A stretch of 11,593 bases of DNA from Actinomycetes bacterium (GTDB lineage: Bacteria; Actinomycetota; Thermoleophilia; Gaiellales; Gaiellaceae). Below the pieces are notes generated by a model. That model was not told the DNA's origin. It saw only the letters and a program-made list of their open reading frames with translations, and searched no databases. A program made the translations under genes and the position numbers. The DNA is taken from NCBI GenBank assembly GCA_025350775.1, contig JANXXF010000394.1, positions 1-11,593 of the forward strand. Reading direction: 5' to 3'. This document shows, one piece after another, positions 6,043-11,593 of this stretch (the stretch's first letter is position 1; every line of letters starts with the position of its first letter).

Positions 6043-7486
6043 CCGGTATCGCCCGCTTCGAGCACCGTGCTGCCGCGCGGCGGCACCCCGACGCCGTCGC
6101 GCACGATCAGCATCACGAGCGCGTCGCGCGGCAATCCCGTCTCACGGACGCGGATGCCGACGAGCGGGTCGCCCGCCTGCACGACGTGCTCGACGATATC
6201 GGCGCCCAACTCACGCACCGCGCCCACCTCGAGCGGGGCCGCGTAGAGCGGATGCTGCTCGCCGGCGAGACCGAGACGGCGCGCGAGCGGCCCCAGCGTG
6301 AGCCCCTGCACGAGCGCCGAGAGGAGCACGACGAAGAACACCGCGTTGAAGATCGTGTCGCTGGCAGTGAGGCCGCTCGACAGCGCGAACGTGGCGAGCA
6401 CAATCGGGACTGCACCACGCAGCCCCGCCCAGCTAACGAAGAGCTTCTCCCGCAGGTCGAAGCCCAGGAACGCCGTCGAGGCAAGCACGGCGAGCGGGCG
6501 GGCGACGAAGACGAGCACCGCGGTGAGCGCGATCGAGGCCGCCGCGACCGACCCCAGCTCGCTCGGGAAGACGAGCAGGCCGAGCACGACGAAGAGGCCG
6601 ACCTGCGCCGTGAAGGCGAGCCCCTCGTGGAACGAGATGATCGTCCGCCGGTGCGGTGTCCGCGTGTTGCCGATGCAGAGGGCGACGATGTAGACAGCGA
6701 GGAAGCCGCTGCCCCCGGCCGCGTCCGCCAGGCCGTAGGCGACGGCCGCGGAGGCGACGGACGCGACCGGCGCGAACGGCGACAGGTCGAGCGGCAGACG
6801 CGGCAGCCGCCGCGCGGCGACGATGCCCAGCACGACGCCGATCACCAGCCCGAGGCCCAGCTGACGCACGAGCAGGACGGCCAGGTCGCCGACGCCGTAG
6901 GCGGGCTCCGTCAGCCAGGCGATGAAGCCGAGCGTGAGCGCGACCGCCGTCGGGTCGTTGATCCCCGACTCGGCGCCGAGCAAGCCGGCGAGTCGGCGAG
7001 TCGGCGGCGGACGGTGGTGAAGCGCAGCGTCGAGAAGACCGCGGCGGCGTCCGTGGAGCCGACGACCGCGCCGAGCAGAAAGGAGGCGGCCCACGCCAGA
7101 TCGAGCAGCTCGTGCGCGGCAACCGCAACGACCCCTGTCGTCACGGCCACGCCGACCGTGCTCAACAGGAAGGCAGGCACGGCCACCGCGCGCAGGTCCC
7201 GCCAGCGCGCCCTCAGGCCGCCCTCGAAGAGGATCGCGACGAGCCCGACGACACCGAGCTCGCGGGCGAGGCGCGCGTCGTCGAAATCGATGCCCCCGGG
7301 CCCGTCCGAGCCGAGCAGCATGCCGAGGCCGAGGAAGAGCACGAGCACCGGCACGCTGAGGCGCCGCGCGACGACAGCGGCGACGACCCCGAGCAACAGG
7401 ACGCCACCGGCGAGGAGCAGCCGATGGTCGAGCACGATGCTGGTGGTTGCGAGGAGGATGCCCATGCGGTCGCTGCCGCCCAGCAT
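6039..7486 (-). pseudogene. NhaP2-type (CPA1) cation/proton antiporter, frameshifted by an 8-bp tandem duplication
   Basis: Translation begins at ATG 7486 with a GGAGA Shine-Dalgarno 6 nt upstream and gives the membrane segments of a CPA1 antiporter, including FEGGLRARWRDLR and GAVVGSTDAAAVFSTL (139-154), where family members carry the STDAAA motif. After RRRLA (residue 164) the frame is lost and ends by 6911 as 191 residues. A different frame resumes the protein exactly: GLLGAESGINDPTAVALTL, further transmembrane helices, FVSWAGLRGAVPIVLA, and a TrkA-C-like (RCK_C) tail starting near LEVGAVRELGADIVEH. The break is explained by two copies of an 8-bp unit at 6987-7002; removing one restores a single frame of 479 residues. 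E. coli NhaP2 is longer (about 578), and here the RCK_C tail ends early at VLEAGDTG. The intact protein would exchange K+ or Na+ for H+. Either the gene is inactive, or the duplication is a reversible or assembly-level change. Confidence 0.85.
6987..7006. repeat. 8-bp tandem duplication (2.5 copies) causing the antiporter frameshift
   Basis: On the plus strand GGCGAGTC occurs at 6987-6994 and again at 6995-7002, followed by GGCG of a partial third copy at 7003-7006. On the coding strand this doubles GACTCGCC between the codons for RRRLA and GLLGAESG. Deleting one copy joins the two halves with the family's expected spacing to the ESGxNDP motif. Confidence 0.88.
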
Positions 7487-7540
7487 CGCATGTCTCCGCT
7501 AGCGTGCCCCGGCCCGCTCCCCGATCACGCCCGTCTGCCT

Positions 7541-7545
7541 GGAGG
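7541..7545 (+). promoter_or_regulatory. Ribosome binding site of the OYE gene
   Basis: GGAGG lies 8 nt before ATG 7554, a consensus Shine-Dalgarno that fixes the start. Confidence 0.75.
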
Positions 7546-7553
7546 CCCGCCTG

Positions 7554-8657
7554 ATGCCCGTCGCTGCCCTGTTCACACCTGTCGCCATCGGCCCGCTGCG
7601 TCTCGCCAACCGTGCCGCCGTCGCGCCGATGACGCGCACGAGCGCGACCGACGAGGGCCTCGCCACGGCACAGATGGCACGCTATTACGGCGACTTTGCC
7701 CGGGGCGGCTTCGGCCTGGTGATCTGCGAAGGCACCTTCACCGACGACCGGATGGCGCAGGGCTACCTCAACCAGCCGGGCATTGTCACCGAGGCGCAGG
7801 TCGCAGCCTGGAGGGCCGTCGTCGACGAGGTGCACGGGGCCGGCGCGGCGGTCTTCCTCCAGCTCCAGCACGCGGGCGCGATCGCACAGGGGCGCCCGCA
7901 GGGCGGGCAGAACGTCGGCCCGTCGGCTGTGCAGCCGAAGGGCGAGCAGCTCTCCATCTACAAGGGCTCCGGGGCGTGGGGCATGCCGCGGGAGATTACG
8001 AGTGACGAGCTCGGCCAGGTCGTGGCCGACTTCGCCGCGTGTGCGCTACGGGCGCAGGAGGCCGGCTTCGACGGCGTCGAGATTCACGGGGCGAACGGCT
8101 ACCTGCTCGACCAGTTATTCACGTCGTACACCAACGAGCGCACCGACGAGTACGGCGGCGACATCCGCAATCGGGCACGGCTGGACGAAGAGGTCGTCCG
8201 CGCGATCCGCCTCGCAGTCGGCCCGACCTACCCGGTCGGCATCCGCCTCTCGCAGAGCAAGGTCAACGACTACGACTACACATGGCCCGGCGGCGAGGAC
8301 GACGCCAGGGTGGTGTTCCGACTGCTCGAGGCTGCGGGCGCCTCCTACTTCCACCTCACGGAGCACGACATCACGCAGCCGGTGTTCGGCTCGGGGCAGA
8401 CGCTGGCCGGGCTGGCGAAGCGCTTCTCCACGCTCCCGGTGATCGCGAACGGCGGGCTCGACGACCCGGCCGTCGCCGCCGCCGCGGTGACGGGCGGTGC
8501 GGCCGACATCGTCGCACTCGGCAAGCCTGCGCTCGCCAACCCCGACTGGCCCGAGCGCGTACGCGCCGGGAAGCCGCTCGACGAGTTCGACTTCCAGCTG
8601 CTGCTGCCGGTCGCGACGCTCGACAACGCGGAGGCCTGGCGGGTCGCGCGGGGCTGA
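7554..8657 (+). CDS. Old Yellow Enzyme family NAD(P)H:flavin oxidoreductase
   Basis: The 367-residue product is a single-domain TIM-barrel FMN enzyme of the OYE family, which transfers hydride from NAD(P)H through FMN to activated alkenes such as enones. Visible hallmarks are the N-terminal LFTPVAIGPLRLANR strand (6-20), VAPMTR (23-28), the FMN-binding QLQHAGA (103-109), the substrate-binding His178/Asn181 pair in EIHGANGYLLDQ, the following TNERTDEYGGDIRNRARL segment, and the phosphate-binding PVIANGG and IVALGKPALANP at the C-terminal end. There is no C-terminal 4Fe-4S/Rossmann extension, so it is the short form and not a 2,4-dienoyl-CoA reductase. The start is set by a good Shine-Dalgarno. 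It is divergent from the antiporter, 67 bp away. Natural substrate unknown. Confidence 0.92.
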   Translation: MPVAALFTPVAIGPLRLANRAAVAPMTRTSATDEGLATAQMARYYGDFARGGFGLVICEGTFTDDRMAQGYLNQPGIVTEAQVAAWRAVVDEVHGAGAAVFLQLQHAGAIAQGRPQGGQNVGPSAVQPKGEQLSIYKGSGAWGMPREITSDELGQVVADFAACALRAQEAGFDGVEIHGANGYLLDQLFTSYTNERTDEYGGDIRNRARLDEEVVRAIRLAVGPTYPVGIRLSQSKVNDYDYTWPGGEDDARVVFRLLEAAGASYFHLTEHDITQPVFGSGQTLAGLAKRFSTLPVIANGGLDDPAVAAAAVTGGAADIVALGKPALANPDWPERVRAGKPLDEFDFQLLLPVATLDNAEAWRVARG

Positions 8658-8680
8658 GCGCGGCGACCTTGTCCGATCCC

Positions 8681-8709
8681 GTGGCAGCGCTTAACGCGTG
8701 CTCAATAAT
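8681..8709 (+). promoter_or_regulatory. Candidate sigma-70-type promoter upstream of the FMN_bind gene
   Basis: GTGGCA at 8681-8686 (4 of 6 match to TTGACA) and AATAAT at 8704-8709 (5 of 6 to TATAAT) are 17 bp apart, in the only AT-rich patch of this spacer. It would give a leader of about 155 nt. By-eye match only. Confidence 0.3.
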
Positions 8710-8732
8710 TCCGGCAAATCTGCACCGATTCC

Positions 8733-8751
8733 CTGCCTGGGTCTCAGGCGG
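8733..8751 (+). other. Short hairpin in the OYE-FMN_bind spacer
   Basis: 8733-8739 pairs with 8745-8751 (7 bp, one G-U) around a 5-nt loop, 75 nt after the OYE stop. No T-tract follows. It could help end the OYE transcript or sit in the leader of the next gene. Beyond this and the candidate promoter, I see nothing recognisable in the 215-bp spacer. Confidence 0.3.
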
Positions 8752-8859
8752 CTCTCGGCGGATTCAGCGACACTCCGAGGTGAGATGTCCGCTCCGCTCA
8801 GCATGACCGGTACGGGTCATCCACATCGGCCTTTCGCCCACTGAGACTGCCCGAACTCG

Positions 8860-8865
8860 AAGGAG
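8860..8865 (+). promoter_or_regulatory. Ribosome binding site of the FMN_bind gene
   Basis: AAGGAG lies 7 nt before ATG 8873, the best Shine-Dalgarno in the window, and fixes the start. Confidence 0.75.
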
Positions 8866-8872
8866 CACACGG

Positions 8873-9379
8873 ATGAACACCCCCACGCGCCAATCGATCT
8901 CTGCCCTCATCGCCGCGACCGTGATGCTCGGTCTACCGGCCGCCAACGCCTGGGCCGCCGCCACCGCAGCGCCGAGCACAGCCCGCGCGAAAGCGAAGGC
9001 CGCAGCCGCGAAAGCGAAGGCGCAGGCGGCAGCCGCGAAAGCCGTGCCGGCCGGCCGCCGCACGGTCGTCGGCCCGGTCTCCGACATGCGCTGGGGCCCT
9101 GTCACGGTCACAATCGTCGTCGAGGGCAACAAGATCGTCAACGCCTCGGCCGACCTGCCGGTGCATACTGCCCGCTCCGAATACATCAACTCGCGTGTCG
9201 GGCCGTACCTGCGCCAGCAGCTCCTCAGGACGCAGAGCGGCACCGTGGAGATGATCACGGGCGCGACGATGACCAGCGAATCCTACGCCCAGTCGCTGCA
9301 GGGCGCGATCGACAAGGCGGGCATCAAGACGGCCGCCGCGTACAGCCCGACTCGGCCGGCTACTCCTCTTCGAGCCTGA
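8873..9379 (+). CDS. Exported FMN_bind-domain protein with Ala/Lys-rich linker
   Basis: The 168-residue product starts with a signal peptide (hydrophobic ALIAATVMLGLPA, cleavage expected after ANAWA near residue 28). Next comes a linker of Ala and Lys at about 37-57 and a single FMN_bind domain at about 62-150. Its signature TGATMTS (129-135) matches the S/T-G-A-T-x-T-S motif in which Thr (here Thr132) receives FMN through a phosphoester bond from the flavin transferase ApbE, as in NqrC and RnfG. Such small extracytoplasmic flavoproteins usually act in membrane-linked electron transfer. No ApbE or ferric-reductase-like partner is in the window, so the partner is unknown. The 3' end overlaps the convergent msrB gene by 20 nt. 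Confidence 0.87.
   Translation: MNTPTRQSISALIAATVMLGLPAANAWAAATAAPSTARAKAKAAAAKAKAQAAAAKAVPAGRRTVVGPVSDMRWGPVTVTIVVEGNKIVNASADLPVHTARSEYINSRVGPYLRQQLLRTQSGTVEMITGATMTSESYAQSLQGAIDKAGIKTAAAYSPTRPATPLRA
8987..9043 (+). repeat. 21-bp direct repeats encoding the Ala/Lys linker
   Basis: The 14-bp GCGAAAGCGAAGGC occurs at 8987-9000 and 9008-9021 (period 21), with a partial third copy, GCGAAAGCC, at 9035-9043. In-frame, it encodes the AKAKAAA units of the FMN_bind protein and would allow linker length to change without frameshift. Confidence 0.75.
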
Positions 9380-9755
9380 GCGCCACCGAGTTGATGCAGT
9401 AGCGCAGCCCCGTCGGGCCGGGACCGTCCGGGAACACGTGCCCGAGGTGCCCGCCGCAGCCGGCGCACATCACCTCGGTGCGGACCATGCCGTGCGAGCC
9501 GTCCGTCTCCTCCGCGACCGCGTCCTCGCCGGACGGCGCGCTGAAGGCAGGCCAGCCACAGCCCGAGTCGAACTTCGCGTCGGAGCGGAAGAGCTCGGTG
9601 CCACAGCCGGCGCAGTGGTAGGCGCCGGGCTCGAACATGTGGTCGTACTCGCCGGTGAACGCGCGCTCGGTGCCCTTCTGCCGCAGCACGGCGTACTGCT
9701 CCGGCGACAGCTCGCGCCGCCACTGCTCGTCGCTCTTCTCAACGCGATTCGTCAT
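9360..9755 (-). CDS. msrB: Peptide-methionine (R)-S-oxide reductase MsrB
   Basis: The 131-residue product is a full-length MsrB, which reduces methionine-R-sulfoxide in proteins. It shows the structural zinc site as two CxxC pairs (Cys48/Cys51 in CAGCGTELF, Cys97/Cys100 in CAGCGGHLGHVF), the SGCGWPAF segment with Cys66 in the usual resolving position, and the catalytic Cys120 in RYCINS; it is a Cys form, not a Sec form. No signal peptide is present, so it acts in the cytoplasm and is probably recycled by thioredoxin. ATG 9755 is chosen because the protein then begins at the family's normal N-terminus; an open frame back to 9992 is not MsrB-like. It follows the phosphoesterase gene by 28 bp on the same strand and may be co-transcribed, without a clear Shine-Dalgarno of its own. 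Confidence 0.96.
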   Translation of the reverse strand: MTNRVEKSDEQWRRELSPEQYAVLRQKGTERAFTGEYDHMFEPGAYHCAGCGTELFRSDAKFDSGCGWPAFSAPSGEDAVAEETDGSHGMVRTEVMCAGCGGHLGHVFPDGPGPTGLRYCINSVALRLEEE

Positions 9756-9783
9756 GGACACATCATCGCAGCGCGCGCCGGCG

Positions 9784-11022
9784 TCATGACGGGCAGACCG
9801 CACCCGCGGAGGCGGCAGGAACGCGGAAGGCCGGCACGACCGGCTCGCGCCGGGAGAGGTCGAGTGCCAGAGCGAGGTTGCGCGCCGAGGCGTCGCGCGG
9901 CGCCAGCGGACGCAGCCCCCAGCGCCACTCGACCAGGCGCAGGATCGAGGTGTGGTCGTAGACGCCATGATCGACGTGGCCGCGGCGCGCAAACGGCGAG
10001 ATCAACAGGCACGGCACGCGAAAGCCGCGCAGGGCGGGCCCGTTGACGTCGGGCGCGCGCTGCGGCGCGACATGGTCGAAAAAGCCGCCCCACTCGTCGA
10101 AGGTGACGACGAGCAGGGTGCGCGGCCAGGCCGGGCTCGTCGTGACGGCACGATAGACGCGGTCGAGAAACACTTCACCGGCACGGATGTCGGCGTGGGG
10201 ATGGTCGTCGCTGCCGCTTGCCTCGCCGCTCACGAGCCCTGCCAACGTGAACGGTGGGTCGACGTACGAGAGCTCGGGCAGCCTGCCGCTGCGACAGTCG
10301 GCGAGGAAGCGGTCGAACGTCCGTGTGCGCGAGAGCTGCCGGTCGCCCCAGAGCGCGAGGAATGGCAGGCCGCCCGTGTAGTAGGCGCCGCGCCGGCCGG
10401 CGGCGGCCAGGCGATCCCAGATCGTCGGCAGGGTGCTGATCGCGATGGTGTTGCGGGAGCGGTCGGTGCGGCCGGCGTGCAGGTACATCCGGTTCGGGAA
10501 CGTCGGGCCGAGGAACGACGCGAAGTAGCGGTCGCAGACGGTCCAGCTCGCGGCAGCCTCGCCGGTGAACGGGAGGTCGGCCCGGGTGTAGTACCCGGCC
10601 GCGAACCTGTCGCTGCCGCCGGAGCGGAGGAACCCGTCCATCGCGCCGCCGGCGTACTGGACAAGGGCGCCGCCCGCCGAGTGGTCGGGGTCGGCGTGGC
10701 CGCAGCCCTGGAAGTCGGGGGCGAGCGGGTACGTCGCGTGGGCGACACCCTTGCGGTCACGGTAGGACAGGCCGGCCTGCCGGCCGTCGGCGCCGGGGAG
10801 CCAGCCGAGGAAGTGATCGAACGACCGGTTCTCCATCGTCACCACGACGACGTGGTCGAGGCCGGAGCTCTCCGGGGCGGGCAGAGTCGCGGACTCGCCG
10901 GCGGCGTCGGCGGCGGCCACCGCACCCGCGTGCGCCGCGGTTGCGGCTCGGCCGGCGCCGGCAAGCGTGGCCGCTGCTGCAGCCGCGCTGCCGAGGAACC
11001 GGCGCCTGGACACGGGCGTCAT
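9784..11022 (-). CDS. Tat-exported phosphoesterase family protein (phospholipase C / acid phosphatase-like)
   Basis: The 412-residue product starts with a twin-arginine signal (SRRRFLG at 5-11, then an Ala-rich hydrophobic run), so it is exported folded. The mature part is a PF04185-type phosphoesterase, the family of bacterial phospholipases C and the acid phosphatase AcpA: VVVTMENRSFDHFLG at 58-72 (metal/nucleophile region), GPTFPNRMYLHAG at 172-184, DDHPHADI at 272-279 and TFDEWGGFFDHV at 307-318, all in family order. These enzymes hydrolyse phosphate esters of lipids or other substrates; here the choice between phospholipid and small phosphomonoester cannot be made. It lacks the C-terminal beta-domains of the long pseudomonad and mycobacterial PLCs, resembling the short form. 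Its start is 35 bp from a divergent gene. No strong Shine-Dalgarno is seen before ATG 11022. Confidence 0.9.
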   Translation of the reverse strand: MTPVSRRRFLGSAAAAAATLAGAGRAATAAHAGAVAAADAAGESATLPAPESSGLDHVVVVTMENRSFDHFLGWLPGADGRQAGLSYRDRKGVAHATYPLAPDFQGCGHADPDHSAGGALVQYAGGAMDGFLRSGGSDRFAAGYYTRADLPFTGEAAASWTVCDRYFASFLGPTFPNRMYLHAGRTDRSRNTIAISTLPTIWDRLAAAGRRGAYYTGGLPFLALWGDRQLSRTRTFDRFLADCRSGRLPELSYVDPPFTLAGLVSGEASGSDDHPHADIRAGEVFLDRVYRAVTTSPAWPRTLLVVTFDEWGGFFDHVAPQRAPDVNGPALRGFRVPCLLISPFARRGHVDHGVYDHTSILRLVEWRWGLRPLAPRDASARNLALALDLSRREPVVPAFRVPAASAGAVCPS

Positions 11023-11057
11023 CGGGCCATCATCGCAGCCGCCGGTAGGCTCGGGCG

Positions 11058-11593
11058 ATGCGCATCGGCTTCGTCCTCCCCACCATGGGCCCGCGCGCCG
11101 GGCCGGACGCGATCACCCGGGTGGCGCAGCGCGTCGAGGCTGTCGGGCTCGACTCGGTGTGGGTGTCGGAGCGCAGCCTGTGGCCCGTTGCCCCAAAGAC
11201 GCCGTATCCCTTCGGCCCGCTGCCGGAGCAGTACAAAATCAGCCTCGACCCGCTCGATGCGCTGACGTTCGTCGCCGGGCAGACGAGCCGGGTTCGCCTG
11301 GGCACGAGCGTGCTCAACCTGCCCTGGTACAACCCGCTGCTGCTGGCGCGGCGGCTGACCTCGCTCGACGTTCTCTCGCACGGACGCCTCACTGTCGGCA
11401 TCGGCTCCGGCTGGTCGCACGACGAGCACGACGCGGCCGGCAGCGACTTCCACACGCGCGGCCGCCGCTCCGACGAGGCGATCGCGCTGCTGAAAGCGGT
11501 GTGGACGACCGATCCGGTCGAGTTCCGCAGCGAGTCGTACATGGTGCCGCGGGCCTACATCAGCCTGAAGCCGCTCCAGCAGCCGCACCCGCC
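11058..11593 (+). CDS. Luciferase-like (probably F420-dependent) oxidoreductase, 3' end outside the window
   Basis: An open frame of 178 complete codons runs from ATG 11058 off the right edge. It begins MRIGFVLPTMGP, the first beta strand of the bacterial luciferase-like TIM barrel, followed by VAQRVEAVGLDSVWVSER, a TSRVRLGTSVLNLPWYNPLLLARRLTSLD segment of the LLM class, and SHGRLTVGIGSGWSHDEHDAAG, where the GxGxG-x-x-x-x-E-like turn sits (here W-S-H-D-E). The LLKAVWT and later ISLKPLQQPHPP stretches are typical of actinobacterial F420-dependent members. Binding of F420 instead of FMN is inferred from these resemblances. Substrate unknown. It is divergent from the phosphoesterase across 35 bp, so the two promoters must be packed together or overlap coding sequence. 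Confidence 0.88.
   Translation, partial: MRIGFVLPTMGPRAGPDAITRVAQRVEAVGLDSVWVSERSLWPVAPKTPYPFGPLPEQYKISLDPLDALTFVAGQTSRVRLGTSVLNLPWYNPLLLARRLTSLDVLSHGRLTVGIGSGWSHDEHDAAGSDFHTRGRRSDEAIALLKAVWTTDPVEFRSESYMVPRAYISLKPLQQPHP

Noticed and set aside
4974..7502. 842-codon open frame on the plus strand spanning the amidase, DUF3054 and antiporter region
   Set aside because: The product is Arg/Asp/Glu-rich without motifs and covers three recognisable genes in other frames; it is an artefact of high GC.
9756..9992. N-terminal extension of MsrB by about 79 residues
   Set aside because: The added sequence is Arg/Ser-rich, lies inside the phosphoesterase gene and is not part of the MsrB fold; ATG 9755 gives the normal protein.
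9952..11265. 437-codon open frame on the plus strand opposite the phosphoesterase
   Set aside because: It lacks any motif, while the minus strand carries all phosphoesterase signatures and the real plus-strand gene begins at 11058 in another frame.

Overview
The window is very GC-rich and gene-dense, with GTG and ATG starts, short or overlapping gene junctions and genes on both strands. An F420-type luciferase-like oxidoreductase, a DUF3054 membrane protein and a long exported protein built of repeats ending in 'YGTTTGYG'-like motifs suggest a high-GC actinobacterium, perhaps of the Thermoleophilia (Solirubrobacter/Gaiella relatives). That placement is inferred from gene types and composition, not from a marker gene. 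No rRNA, tRNA, CRISPR array, insertion sequence or phage gene was seen.

Layout, left to right. (1) The 3' part of an alpha/beta hydrolase-fold gene (+), open at the left edge, with Asn in place of the usual nucleophilic Ser. (2) A DsbA/FrnE-type thiol oxidoreductase (+, 953-1585). Its frame crosses an in-frame TGA exactly where the first Cys of the CPWC redox motif belongs, and a hairpin of bacterial SECIS geometry follows at once. I read it as a selenoprotein with a U-P-W-C active site; a normal gene caller would keep only the C-terminal 152 residues. (3) Convergent to it, a secreted protein of six FN3-like repeats plus an RTX-type Ca-binding repeat block (-), whose stop codon lies in a 12-bp tandem repeat. 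(4) Upstream on the same strand, a small GatC/AtzG-like subunit overlapping an amidase-signature enzyme, probably a two-subunit amidase. (5) A divergent DUF3054 membrane protein (+), sharing a CTAG stop with a convergent NhaP2-type cation/proton antiporter (-) that is broken by an 8-bp tandem duplication just before its ESGxNDP motif. (6) An Old Yellow Enzyme family oxidoreductase (+). (7) An exported FMN_bind protein (+) after a 215-bp spacer with a possible promoter. (8) Convergent to it, msrB, downstream of a Tat-exported phosphoesterase/phospholipase C-like gene (-). (9) The 5' part of an F420-type luciferase-like oxidoreductase (+), running off the right edge.

The genes do not form one recognisable pathway. 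Several are redox enzymes (Sec-DsbA, OYE, FMN_bind, MsrB, LLM), but apart from the amidase pair and the phosphoesterase-msrB pair there is little sign of shared operons. The selenoprotein is the most notable feature; the antiporter duplication is second.
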